A stretch of 31,618 bases of DNA from an uncultured Lachnospiraceae bacterium (GTDB lineage: Bacteria > Bacillota > Clostridia > Lachnospirales > Lachnospiraceae). The notes under the pieces are model-generated. The model saw only the letters and a program-made list of their open reading frames with translations, was not told where the DNA came from and searched no databases. The position numbers were made by a program, and so were the translations under genes. Shown one piece after another: positions 7,688 to 15,104 of this stretch (position 1 is the stretch's first letter; the number at the start of each line of letters is the position of its first letter). The stretch covers positions 1 to 31,618 of the forward strand of contig CAJUII010000016.1 of the NCBI GenBank assembly GCA_910586405.1, written 5' to 3'.

Positions 7688-8272
7688 TTAGTATTTGTGC
7701 GAATCGGCAATCTGCGTCAATCTCCTCGCTAGATACTCAAAAGGCCCACCATATTCTCCAAGTGTTTCGCTTTCGGCAAGCAGCACATCGTGCAACGCTT
7801 GAATGTACATGTCAATCTCAGCTGCATCTAATTTCGCTGATACACTGCTCATTTGGCGAAGCATTTTGTCAAAGTTAACACATGCGGTTCTCAATGCAGT
7901 CTGTTGATTTTGAGACAGATGTTGATCGCCCAATTTCTGTATCTCTCCTCTCAGATAAAACAGCAGAACTTTTCCCTGAAGCACCAAGTCTAACTGTATG
8001 CGGTCAGATTTATGTGATACTGTATTGTCCTGCATGAAATCATTCGAAAGATTGCGGAAAAATTCGATTGTTACTTTAAACTCTTCTTTTAATGCCAAAA
8101 TCCGATCATACAACACTCTGTCAGACGGCACGCGCAACGCATCCACGTAAGCGGCAAAAATAGTCATGTTCACCTGAAACAGCATATCTTCCAGACAGCA
8201 GACTGTCAGCTTTTCCTGAATCCTTTCCTCAATCATGGAGAGAGAACGAAATATCGGGCTATCATGATCCAT
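7688..8272 (-). CDS. Hypothetical helical cytoplasmic protein
   Basis: I choose the ATG at 8272 (MDHDSPIFRS, 194 residues) because AAGGGGGG lies at the right distance upstream; a start 12 codons earlier would lie across that site. The product is predicted mostly alpha-helical, with no signal peptide, membrane segment or catalytic motif that I can recognise. Amphipathic stretches such as QVNMTIFAAYVDALRV and KVLLFYLRGEIQKL suggest a helical bundle. It is convergent with mscL and shares its terminator, and lies about 85 bases downstream of the DUF2200-type gene on the same strand, so cotranscription with that gene is possible. Function unknown. Confidence 0.7.
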   Translation of the reverse strand: MDHDSPIFRSLSMIEERIQEKLTVCCLEDMLFQVNMTIFAAYVDALRVPSDRVLYDRILALKEEFKVTIEFFRNLSNDFMQDNTVSHKSDRIQLDLVLQGKVLLFYLRGEIQKLGDQHLSQNQQTALRTACVNFDKMLRQMSSVSAKLDAAEIDMYIQALHDVLLAESETLGEYGGPFEYLARRLTQIADSHKY

Positions 8273-8357
8273 CCGTGCTGCCCCCCTTTGTTTGTTTTTT
8301 CTATACAAGAACAGGATACCGCAGGTTATGTTTCATTTCTTGACCCAAAGTGCTGTG

Positions 8358-9065
8358 TTAGGTGTTATTTTGATCTAGCATTCTTTCACACCAGACTGCA
8401 ATTTCTGTAATCAGTTCCATCGGAAGCAGCTTATTGTAAGGAAACTGTATTGTCCCCTTACTTGTCTTGTACTCCGAAAGTCTGTCTGCAAATGTTTCCA
8501 CCGCCTCCGGCCCAGGATACAGTCCGACATGTTTTTTAAAGGCGGCAAAGTGTATTAGATTTCGTTTTTTCCAGTACGTTGGCATACCCCAGGATATTTT
8601 CTGTACCGCATCTGGCAGTGCAGCTTGAAGCGCAGTATTGATCTGGTAGAGATATGGCTGTGCTTCCACTGGTTGTTGACGAATGTATTCCTCAATGGTG
8701 TTTGGGGTTTCGTCACCGTCACGCAGTATTTTTTCCATCGCTTTTCCTTTTGCCAGCTCGTCTATCAGTTTGTCAAGATAACGAATCTCCTGCATCAGCG
8801 GATCGGCAATTTCCTCCACGCGCACACCGCAGATACTTCCTTTGATTTGTTTTCTATTTGGATTTAATTGAGGTGCATTTTGAAAAAAGGCTCCATAAGT
8901 GACTGAATTAAAAATGGCGCGCTCAATGTCTTGCTCCGTGTAACCCGTCAGCCAGCAGATAATTTGATCTACCTCCTCCTTCGTTCGTCCTTTTTTCTCC
9001 GCCTTGGATACCAACAACAGGTAAATTTTGCTAAATAGCATAGCATATACTTTTTCATTGTCCAT
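8358..9065 (-). CDS. DUF2200 / YdhG-like (DUF1801) fusion protein
   Basis: The 235-residue product joins two small domains. Residues 1-110 match DUF2200 (MLFSKIYLLLVSKAEKKGRT, then WLTGY, AIFNSVTYGAFF and ICGVRVEEI). Residues about 120-235 match the YdhG/YobT-like DUF1801 fold (TIEEYIRQQP, LPDAVQKISWGMPTYWK, HVGLYPGPEAVE, KGTIQFPYNK), a frataxin-like fold seen in putative iron chaperones. Both are usually separate proteins. The ATG at 9065 has AAGGAG eight bases upstream; the GTG just before it is too close. Precise function unknown; the second domain suggests small-ligand or metal handling. Confidence 0.85.
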   Translation of the reverse strand: MDNEKVYAMLFSKIYLLLVSKAEKKGRTKEEVDQIICWLTGYTEQDIERAIFNSVTYGAFFQNAPQLNPNRKQIKGSICGVRVEEIADPLMQEIRYLDKLIDELAKGKAMEKILRDGDETPNTIEEYIRQQPVEAQPYLYQINTALQAALPDAVQKISWGMPTYWKKRNLIHFAAFKKHVGLYPGPEAVETFADRLSEYKTSKGTIQFPYNKLLPMELITEIAVWCERMLDQNNT

Positions 9066-9119
9066 CACTCATGCTCCTTACACCTGTCTCTAATGCTTCG
9101 CTTCGATATTTGTCAGCGC

Positions 9120-9668
9120 CTATAATTCCTTCTCGTACGGTAGCAGCTCTGCGAGATATCCGCGCTCGCAGAGCATCCGCTCGATTTCATCCAACACGGT
9201 CTCGCTGTCCGCACTGACCTTATGAAAATGATATCCCGATGTCACATTCAAGAGCGGTGCCGATTTTCCAGACCGAATATTCTCCACAAACACACGCACA
9301 TCTCTGCGGCATTTGATGTTCAATGCAGCGGTCATCTTGCCGTATGCCCTGTGGTTTACCATCACGTCCACAACTGTTCCGCCAAGGTCCACGATCGCAT
9401 TCAGTTCATCCTCAACCTCATCATTTGTATGATGCACTTTAAAAGTACGCATACGCTGATTCTGATCTGTACGATCGAGATAATATCCCTTTGTCGTAGA
9501 GCAAATGGGATATCCCTCTGTCCGCAAGAGTGCAATATCCTGCACAACGGCCTGTCTGCTCACACCTGTCTTTTTTCCTAAAGTACTGCCAGAGATTGGA
9601 GTCTGTGACTGCTGCATCATTGTCAAAATCATTTTTCTTCGCTCAGTTCCAGTCAATTCCTTCTCCAT
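9120..9668 (-). CDS. niaR: NiaR-type niacin-responsive repressor of NAD synthesis
   Basis: The 182-residue protein has an N-terminal winged helix of the HTH_11 type (ISGSTLGKKTGVSRQAVVQD, recognition helix at about 35-48) and a C-terminal 3H domain, named for its conserved histidines, seen here in KVHHTND, VNHRAYGKM and YHFHKVS. NiaR/YrxA proteins use niacin as corepressor to shut down de novo NAD synthesis and uptake genes. It is the last gene of the nad operon, 26 bases after nadC, with GGGAGG before the ATG. The likely operator is the inverted repeat at the nadA promoter (12699-12729). Confidence 0.93.
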   Translation of the reverse strand: MEKELTGTERRKMILTMMQQSQTPISGSTLGKKTGVSRQAVVQDIALLRTEGYPICSTTKGYYLDRTDQNQRMRTFKVHHTNDEVEDELNAIVDLGGTVVDVMVNHRAYGKMTAALNIKCRRDVRVFVENIRSGKSAPLLNVTSGYHFHKVSADSETVLDEIERMLCERGYLAELLPYEKEL

Positions 9669-9694
9669 ACGTCCTCCCTCTGCTAAGATTTATA

Positions 9695-10546
9695 TTACAC
9701 GCTTCTGAGATGCTTCAAGCTGATATCCAGAATCGGTGCGGAATGTGTCAATGCACCGCTCGAGATGTAATCCACGCCGAGATGTGCGATCGTGTTGATA
9801 TTCTCCTTCGTCACATTTCCTGAACATTCTGTCTCGGCTCTGCCATTGATAAGGTGAATCGCCTCCGCCATCTGATCTGGGGTCATGTTGTCGAGCATGA
9901 TAATATCCGCGCCCGCTTCGACTGCCTCCCGCACCATGTCGAGATTCTCCGTCTCCACCTCAATTCTCCTGACAAACGGCGCATATGCCCGAGCTGCTTT
10001 GACTGCCTGCGCCACACCGCCCGCAGCGTCAATGTGGTTATCCTTTAACAGGACGCCATCTGAAAGATTATACCGATGATTGGCACCGCCTCCGACGCGC
10101 ACTGCATATTTCTCAAAGATGCGCATACCAGGCGTCGTCTTTCGGGTGTCAAGGAGTGTTGTCTTTGTCCCCTCCAAAAGCCCGACTACGCTGCGTGTAT
10201 AGGTCGCGATACCACTCATACGCTGCAAATAATTAAGCGCTGTACGCTCCCCGGAGAGCAGTACGCGAATATCGCCTGTGACGACAGCGAGAACTTCACC
10301 CTTTTTCACCTCATCGCCATCCTTGACATGATACGTCACGGTTGTCGCAGGATCTAACAGCGTAAACACGCGCTCAAACACCATCAGTCCTGCGATAATG
10401 CCATCCTCCTTGCAGATAAGCTGCACTTCACCCTTCTTGTATGCGGGCATGACTGCATTCGTGGATACATCCTCGCTGTTGATGTCCTCCTCCAATGCCA
10501 TTTTAATGTATTTGTCAGCGACAAGCTGCATTGTAATTGGATTCAT
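9695..10546 (-). CDS. nadC: Quinolinate phosphoribosyltransferase (decarboxylating)
   Basis: A 283-residue NadC. It converts quinolinate and PRPP to nicotinate mononucleotide, CO2 and pyrophosphate, the third committed step of de novo NAD synthesis. Recognisable sequence includes the N-terminal EDINSEDVSTNA, the RTALNYLQRMSGIAT helix, the substrate-binding LDTRKTTPGMR, and the barrel motifs VGGGANHRYNLSDGVLLKDN and DIIMLDNM. Length is normal for the family. The start ATG (GAGGAAGAATT upstream) lies inside the 3-prime end of nadB, a 32-base overlap, consistent with coupling. The next gene is niaR. Confidence 0.97.
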   Translation of the reverse strand: MNPITMQLVADKYIKMALEEDINSEDVSTNAVMPAYKKGEVQLICKEDGIIAGLMVFERVFTLLDPATTVTYHVKDGDEVKKGEVLAVVTGDIRVLLSGERTALNYLQRMSGIATYTRSVVGLLEGTKTTLLDTRKTTPGMRIFEKYAVRVGGGANHRYNLSDGVLLKDNHIDAAGGVAQAVKAARAYAPFVRRIEVETENLDMVREAVEAGADIIMLDNMTPDQMAEAIHLINGRAETECSGNVTKENINTIAHLGVDYISSGALTHSAPILDISLKHLRSV

Positions 10547-11723
10547 AATTCTTCCTCACTTTCATGATTTTTTCGGCGGCACGCTTCGCAAAGACGAGGC
10601 TCTCTAACAGGCTGTTGCTGGCGAGACGGTTCTTGCCATGAACACCGTTACAGCTCGTCTCCCCCACTGCATACAGGTGTGCCATCGAAGTCTGTGAATC
10701 ACTGTCCACACGCACACCGCCCATAAAATAGTGTTGTGCCGGCACAATTGGCACAGGTTCCTTCAACAGATCAAAGCCTTCTTCCAAACAACGATTATAG
10801 ATATTGGGAAAATGCTCCTTCACAATATTTTCAGGAACATTTTCAAAAGAAAGAAACTCATACGCTGTCCCTTCTTTTTCCATTTCCTTTAAGATTGCCT
10901 CTGTCACCACATCCCTCGGCAGAAGCTCCTCGACAAAGCGCTCACCCTTATGATTTAAAATAATGGCGCCCTCTCCTCTTGCGGACTCTGAGATCAAGAA
11001 GCTTCTGCCCGGCTTCGTGCTGTAGAGACAGGTGGGATGAATCTGCACATAATCCATATGTTCAAGTGCAATGTCATGCTCCTTTGCGATGCGGCAGGCG
11101 TCACCCGTCAGAAAGGAGAAGTTTGTGGAGTGTCTGTACAGACCCCCGATGCCTCCGGTCGCCATCACTGTATCCAGTGCATAGAGCTCCAGTGGCGAAC
11201 CTTCTCTTGTCACTGCCTTGATACCGACACAAGTGTCATTTTCTACAATGATGTCGGTCATTGTCGTGTACGCCATCAATGTAACATTGTCGAGCTTTTG
11301 CACATGCGACAACAGTGTGGTCGTAATCTCCTCTCCTGTGATGTCCTTGTGAAAACAGATGCGCGGCTTAGAGTGTGCTCCCTCCCGCGTGTACGCAAGA
11401 CTTCCATCCTCATTTTTATCAAACCGCACACCCAATTCAAGCAGATGATCAATGATTCCCCGGCTGGCATTGATCATAATCTCCACGCTCTCCACACGAT
11501 TTTCGTAGTGACCCGCGCGCATGGTATCCTCAAAATATGCATCAAAATCACACTCATCGCGCAGCACACAAATCCCGCCCTGCGCCAGCATCGAATCACA
11601 GCTTGCAAGATCTTCCTTTGACAGCATGAGAATCTTTTTGTCACGCGGCAGCGACAACGCTGTGTAAAGTCCTGCAACGCCGCATCCTGCAATGACTACA
11701 TCATAGTACAATTCCCTTGTCAT
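10515..11723 (-). CDS. nadB: L-aspartate oxidase, short form
   Basis: FAD-dependent oxidation of aspartate to iminoaspartate, which NadA then uses. The N-terminal Rossmann motif GCGVAGLYTALSL, the segment SMLAQGGICV, the catalytic-region REGAHSKPR and HKDITG, and the C-terminal FAD-binding run GETSCNGVHGKNRLASNS are all present. At 402 residues it is clearly shorter than Bacillus or E. coli NadB (about 530-540) and stops soon after the SLLESLVFAKRAAE helix, so the C-terminal three-helix domain is missing. Reading frame and overlap with nadC look intact, so this is more likely a natural short form than a truncation. The ribosome binding site is weak. Confidence 0.95.
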   Translation of the reverse strand: MTRELYYDVVIAGCGVAGLYTALSLPRDKKILMLSKEDLASCDSMLAQGGICVLRDECDFDAYFEDTMRAGHYENRVESVEIMINASRGIIDHLLELGVRFDKNEDGSLAYTREGAHSKPRICFHKDITGEEITTTLLSHVQKLDNVTLMAYTTMTDIIVENDTCVGIKAVTREGSPLELYALDTVMATGGIGGLYRHSTNFSFLTGDACRIAKEHDIALEHMDYVQIHPTCLYSTKPGRSFLISESARGEGAIILNHKGERFVEELLPRDVVTEAILKEMEKEGTAYEFLSFENVPENIVKEHFPNIYNRCLEEGFDLLKEPVPIVPAQHYFMGGVRVDSDSQTSMAHLYAVGETSCNGVHGKNRLASNSLLESLVFAKRAAEKIMKVRKNYESNYNAACR

Positions 11724-11748
11724 GTTATATGTTCCATACCCTTTCCTG

Positions 11749-12657
11749 CTACGTTGCCAGCTCCAGCATCCTTGTTAATGTCCGCTTCGCCGCATCATCA
11801 GCCTGTCCATTGTTCATGTTGACCTCATACGTGCCATGCCTGAGCGCATCTATCACTTTGTCCAAAGTAATCCGCTTCATATCTGTACATATAGGTTCTG
11901 TCCGGGGAAAGAAAAATTCTGCATCCTCTCTCGCCTGCTGTAATGCATACCTTACCCCCGACTCTGTGCCGATGATAAACGCCTTATCCCTGCTTGCCTT
12001 TGCATACTCAATGATGCCACTCGTGGAGCCAATATAGTCAGCCAACGCCAAAACCTCCTGGCTGCACTCCGGATGTACAAGTATCTTCGCGGATGGATGC
12101 TGCTGCTTTAACTCCCGCAGCTCTTCCGCCCGCATATTCTCGTGAATCGGACAATACCCCTCATTAAAAACAAACTGCTTCTCAGGCACCTGTTCTGCCA
12201 CAAAATGCGCTAGATTTCTGTCTGGAATAAATAGAATGTTTTGATTTGGCAGATTTTTGACAATCTGAACTGCGTTTGCAGAGGTCACACTGACATCCGA
12301 CCATGACTTGATCTCGGCCGTCGAGTTGATATAGCAAACCACCGCCAGATCTTCATACTGTTCCCTCGCCTTCTCAATTGTCTCCCTGAGCACCATATGC
12401 GCCATCGGACAATCTGCCTCTGCATCCGGCATCAGCACTGTTTTTAATGGGTTTAACAGCTTGGCACTCTCCCCCATAAATGAAACGCCGCAGAAAACAA
12501 TCGTGCGATGCGGCAGATCGACAGCCTTCTTGCTCAGAAAATAGGAATCCCCTATGTAATCCGCTATCTCCTGTATCTCAGGGCGGACATAGTAATGTGC
12601 CAATATCACTGCATCCTTTTCCTCTTTCAACTTTTGTATCTCTTCCTGTTTTGTCAT
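11749..12657 (-). CDS. nadA: Quinolinate synthase, [4Fe-4S] enzyme
   Basis: A 302-residue NadA that condenses iminoaspartate with dihydroxyacetone phosphate to quinolinate. The three cluster-ligating cysteines are visible in EADCPMAHM (C83), EGYCPIHENM (about C170) and PICTDMKRI (about C257). Other family signatures are ILAHYYVRPEIQEIADYIGDS, CYINSTAEIK, IPDRNLAHF, HPECSQEV and GTESGV. It is the first gene of nadA-nadB-nadC-niaR; nadB begins 25 bases downstream. AAGGGAGG precedes the ATG. A strong promoter and overlapping inverted repeat lie directly upstream. Confidence 0.97.
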   Translation of the reverse strand: MTKQEEIQKLKEEKDAVILAHYYVRPEIQEIADYIGDSYFLSKKAVDLPHRTIVFCGVSFMGESAKLLNPLKTVLMPDAEADCPMAHMVLRETIEKAREQYEDLAVVCYINSTAEIKSWSDVSVTSANAVQIVKNLPNQNILFIPDRNLAHFVAEQVPEKQFVFNEGYCPIHENMRAEELRELKQQHPSAKILVHPECSQEVLALADYIGSTSGIIEYAKASRDKAFIIGTESGVRYALQQAREDAEFFFPRTEPICTDMKRITLDKVIDALRHGTYEVNMNNGQADDAAKRTLTRMLELAT

Positions 12658-12690
12658 GCCAAGCCTCCCTTATCCTCATTTGTTTTTTGC

Positions 12691-12729
12691 AGTATAGCAC
12701 ATATCTTGACTGCTGACAAGACACATGTG
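12691..12729 (-). promoter_or_regulatory. nad operon promoter overlapped by a candidate NiaR operator
   Basis: On the minus strand TTGTCA (12714-12719) and TATACT (12691-12696) are separated by exactly 17 bases, a near-consensus promoter. Overlapping the spacer and -35 is an imperfect inverted repeat (12699-12729) with outer arms CACAT and ATGTG and inner arms CTTG and CAAG. A repressor bound here would block RNA polymerase. NiaR is the obvious candidate since its gene is in the operon; I have not matched the site to a published NiaR consensus. Confidence 0.65.
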
Positions 12730-12769
12730 ATGACAAATAACATATATTTTATTTTTTAGTCATCCTCAG

Positions 12770-12798
12770 TTGACTTCACTTGGTTAGATTGGTAAAAT
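12770..12798 (+). promoter_or_regulatory. Promoter of the TSCPD-domain gene
   Basis: TTGACT (12770-12775) and TAAAAT (12793-12798) are separated by 17 bases on the plus strand. The site is about 35 bases upstream of the ATG at 12834 and diverges from the nadA promoter. Confidence 0.65.
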
Positions 12799-12833
12799 AA
12801 TATCAATTCAATACGAAAGGTAAGGTGTATACT

Positions 12834-13085
12834 ATGCAATACAAGACAAGCGGAACCTGTTCTCAACTCATTGATTTTGAAGTTGAGGGCGATATCATTC
12901 AATCAGTAGCCTTCACAGGCGGCTGCAACGGAAATCTCAAAGGCATCTCAGCGCTGGTAGCCGGGATGACGGTAGACGAAGCCATCTCCAAACTCAAAGG
13001 AATCCAATGTGGACACAAAAATACGTCGTGCCCTGACCAGTTGGCACATGCATTAGAACAGTACAAAGCGCAGAACGCAGATTGA
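12834..13085 (+). CDS. TSCPD-domain protein (TIGR03905-type)
   Basis: An 83-residue protein that consists only of a TSCPD domain, named after the motif seen here as NTSCPDQLAHAL near the C-terminus. Also visible are CSQLIDFEVEGD and VAFTGGCNGNLKGISALVAG, matching the small TIGR03905 family. The domain occurs at the end of class II and some other ribonucleotide reductases, where its cysteines may bind metal, but the role of free-standing copies is not known. I start at ATG 12834 because AAGG lies 8 bases upstream; the GTG at 12825 overlaps that site. murG follows on the same strand after 76 bases that contain a weak terminator and a -10-like sequence. Confidence 0.9.
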   Translation: MQYKTSGTCSQLIDFEVEGDIIQSVAFTGGCNGNLKGISALVAGMTVDEAISKLKGIQCGHKNTSCPDQLAHALEQYKAQNAD

Positions 13086-13095
13086 AAAATATGGT

Positions 13096-13126
13096 AATGA
13101 TTCAATGTATCATTTTTGAATATACT
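13096..13126 (+). promoter_or_regulatory. Weak terminator followed by a possible murG promoter
   Basis: AATGAT (13096-13101) pairs with ATCATT (13109-13114) and is followed by TTT, a weak AT-rich terminator for the TSCPD gene. Immediately afterward TATACT at 13121-13126 could be a -10 for murG, with only a poor -35 (TGATTC, 13098-13103) 17 bases upstream. Either partial readthrough or a weak separate promoter is possible. Confidence 0.35.
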
Positions 13127-13161
13127 ATCATAAAGGAAAGAAAATCGGAGGCTTTTAGATT

Positions 13162-14238
13162 ATGAAACGCATCGTCTTTACCGGTGGCGGCTCTGCCGGT
13201 CACGTGACGCCAAATATTGCTCTTTTCCCCAGACTCAAGAGCATGGGCTATGATATACATTATATTGGTTCCTATGAAGGCATCGAAAAAAAACTGATCG
13301 AGGATTACCGCATTCCCTATTATGGCATTTCAACAGGAAAACTTAGAAGGTATTTTGACATTAAAAATTTCAGTGATCCCTTTCGCGTAATCAAGGGCTT
13401 TACCGAGGCAAGGAAAATACTAAAGACATTGAAACCTGACATCGTTTTCAGCAAGGGCGGATTTGTGAGTGTTCCTGTTGTCCGCGCTGCGGCAATGCTG
13501 AAAATTCCCTGCATCATCCATGAGTCTGACATGACGCCGGGGCTTGCCAACAGCATGTGTATTCCTGTCGCCAGAAAAGTCTGCTGCAATTTTCCCGAAA
13601 CACTGCAAAATCTGCCTGCTGAGAAGGCAATCCTCACCGGCTCTCCGATTCGAAATGAACTGACAAAAGGCAACAAGGACAAAGGACTTGAAATGTGCGG
13701 TTTCAGCAACACCAAACCGATTATCATGGTCATTGGCGGCAGTCTGGGCGCTGCGGGTGTCAACAAGCTTGTCCGAGAAGCATTGCCTGCGCTGCTCGAG
13801 GATTTCCAGATTGTGCACATCTGTGGCAAAGAAAAAATCGATAATCTGCTTCTGAAAACAAAGGGATACAAGCAATTCGAGTTTGTTAAGGATGATCTCA
13901 AAGATTTATTTGCAATGGCTGATATTGTCATATCACGCGCTGGTGCAAATGCCATTTGTGAACTTCTGGCACTGCGCAAGCCCAATCTCCTAATCCCGCT
14001 GCCTGCTCACGCAAGCCGCGGCGACCAGATTTTAAACGCCAAAAGCTTTGAATCCCAAGGGTTTTCTATGGTTGCTGATGAAGATTATCTCACTGCGGTG
14101 ACTTTAACCGAAAAGATTCACGAGCTGTACTTCACGCGACAATCCTATATCGACGCAATGCAGAACAGCAAGATCAAGGACTCGATCGAAACGATCACAG
14201 CATTGATTGAAAATACAGCAAATTCCAAGAACGAGTAG
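13162..14238 (+). CDS. murG: UDP-GlcNAc--lipid I N-acetylglucosaminyltransferase
   Basis: A 358-residue GT-B fold glycosyltransferase that adds GlcNAc to lipid I to make lipid II on the inner face of the membrane. Signatures in order: the N-terminal glycine loop GGGSAGHVTPN, VFSKGGFVSVPVV, the acceptor-site HESDMTPGLAN, the second glycine loop IGGSLGAAGVN, and the UDP-GlcNAc site SRAGANAICELLAL followed by LPAHASRGDQILNA. The last motif is a variant of the usual HQxxNA, as in many clostridial MurG proteins. The gene stands outside a division and cell wall cluster. GGAGG lies 10 bases before the ATG. A strong terminator overlaps the stop codon. Confidence 0.93.
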   Translation: MKRIVFTGGGSAGHVTPNIALFPRLKSMGYDIHYIGSYEGIEKKLIEDYRIPYYGISTGKLRRYFDIKNFSDPFRVIKGFTEARKILKTLKPDIVFSKGGFVSVPVVRAAAMLKIPCIIHESDMTPGLANSMCIPVARKVCCNFPETLQNLPAEKAILTGSPIRNELTKGNKDKGLEMCGFSNTKPIIMVIGGSLGAAGVNKLVREALPALLEDFQIVHICGKEKIDNLLLKTKGYKQFEFVKDDLKDLFAMADIVISRAGANAICELLALRKPNLLIPLPAHASRGDQILNAKSFESQGFSMVADEDYLTAVTLTEKIHELYFTRQSYIDAMQNSKIKDSIETITALIENTANSKNE

Positions 14239-14257
14239 GAGCGCTCCTGCTCGTTTT
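14230..14257 (+). terminator. Intrinsic terminator of murG
   Basis: AACGAG (14230-14235) and CTCGTT pair outside a perfect GGAGCGCTCC core, and TTTTT follows at 14253-14257. The murG TAG stop lies inside the 5-prime arm. The distal arm CTGCTCG can alternatively pair with CGAGCAG at 14266-14272, which belongs to the adjoining repeat element, so the element could in principle weaken this terminator. Confidence 0.88.
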
Positions 14258-14258
14258 T

Positions 14259-14359
14259 GTGCAATCGAGCAGCGAAAAACCTTCTCCACTACTCCCGCGC
14301 CGGGCATCCGTCAGCTTCTGCTGACATGTTTCCTTGGGGTGCCCGTGTGCATAAAAAAA
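14259..14359. repeat. Terminator-abutting structured repeat, copy 1
   Basis: This 101-base stretch, from GTGCAATCGAG to GTGTGCATAAAAAAA, is about 90% identical to 20920-21021. Its core forms a nested stem-loop: outer arms CGGGCATCC and GGGTGCCCG enclosing a perfect GTCAGC-TTCT-GCTGAC hairpin. It starts one base after the murG terminator T-tract and its terminal A7 is the T-tract of the minus-strand terminator at 14353-14381, so it fills exactly the space between two convergent terminators. Short peptides can be read through it but have no gene-like context. It resembles a small non-autonomous or REP-like element; no known family is recognised. Confidence 0.75.
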
Positions 14360-14381
14360 GCGCTTCAGAAATCGAAGCGCT
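14353..14381 (-). terminator. Intrinsic terminator for the minus-strand gene at 14411-15088
   Basis: On the minus strand AGCGCTTC (14374-14381) and GAAGCGCT (14359-14366) form a perfect 8-base stem around a 7-base loop, followed by a run of seven T (14353-14359). It ends transcription of the rhomboid-HIT-hypothetical unit and is convergent with the murG terminator. Confidence 0.9.
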
Positions 14382-14410
14382 CATTTTCTACCTGCCTGTC
14401 AGCGATTCAT

Positions 14411-15088
14411 TCAAAACAAATCCGCCATTTGATCATACTCATAGTCATATACCTGCAGAAACACATCCCGCGTCAATACATCCACATTTACCATATACAC
14501 ATAAAAACATAGATAGTACTGGTCCCCATCAAAATACTGCTTTCGATAATTGTGTTTGAGCATCCCAGACTCGCCTTTTTGCAATATGAAGGCCGTCTCG
14601 TTAAGTACATTGGGCTCTCCTGCAAGCCTGGCGCCCTTTTTCATAAAATCCTCATTGCCGCCGCGGCGCCTTGGCATCCCTATACCTTGATCAAACCATC
14701 TGATGCGATAGCAGTCATTTGCTTCCTCAACAATCCTGATACACGGAACGAGATTTCTTTTTTCCAGTGCCAAAATCTCATAAAAAGTGCCCTTTCTCTG
14801 TTGTCGGGACTGACTTGCACAAAGTGCCCTTCGCTCCTCATACCCGTCCAGTCCTGTGAATGGCTTATTTTTCTGATTTCTATCCTGCTGCGCCGTATAA
14901 TCCTGATCGGACCAAATCCGACTGCCCACTTGGTCATACACACACTGTTTCAAGAAAATCCCTTTCCCGGAAAGCACAACATCCTCCTCAATCTGTACCG
15001 GCTGATAATACTGCTCCCGCTCAACAGCACCCTTGGGCGTCCGATTTTCCTTCGTCCATTTCATACAAATCTGCAAAACTGCCAGCAT
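14411..15088 (-). CDS. Hypothetical protein
   Basis: A 225-residue soluble protein without signal peptide or membrane segments; I do not recognise its family. The start at 15088 is supported by TTTTGGAG seven bases upstream. Polar and tyrosine-rich, with stretches such as FYEILALEKRNLVPCIRIVEE and YRIRWFDQGIGM that suggest a beta-rich N-terminal half, and a C-terminus ending DYEYDQMADLF. It follows the HIT gene by 16 bases on the same strand and is followed by a strong terminator, so it is probably the last gene of the rhomboid-flavoprotein-HIT operon. Confidence 0.7.
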   Translation of the reverse strand: MLAVLQICMKWTKENRTPKGAVEREQYYQPVQIEEDVVLSGKGIFLKQCVYDQVGSRIWSDQDYTAQQDRNQKNKPFTGLDGYEERRALCASQSRQQRKGTFYEILALEKRNLVPCIRIVEEANDCYRIRWFDQGIGMPRRRGGNEDFMKKGARLAGEPNVLNETAFILQKGESGMLKHNYRKQYFDGDQYYLCFYVYMVNVDVLTRDVFLQVYDYEYDQMADLF

Positions 15089-15104
15089 CGTCTATCTCCA
15101 AAAT

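Noticed and set aside
14257..14559. Short plus-strand reading frames through the repeat, with a shared LLLTCFLGVPVCIKK-type peptide also at 20821-21027.
   Set aside because: The similarity follows from the DNA repeat; there is no ribosome binding site pattern or consistent start, and the hairpins explain the conservation.
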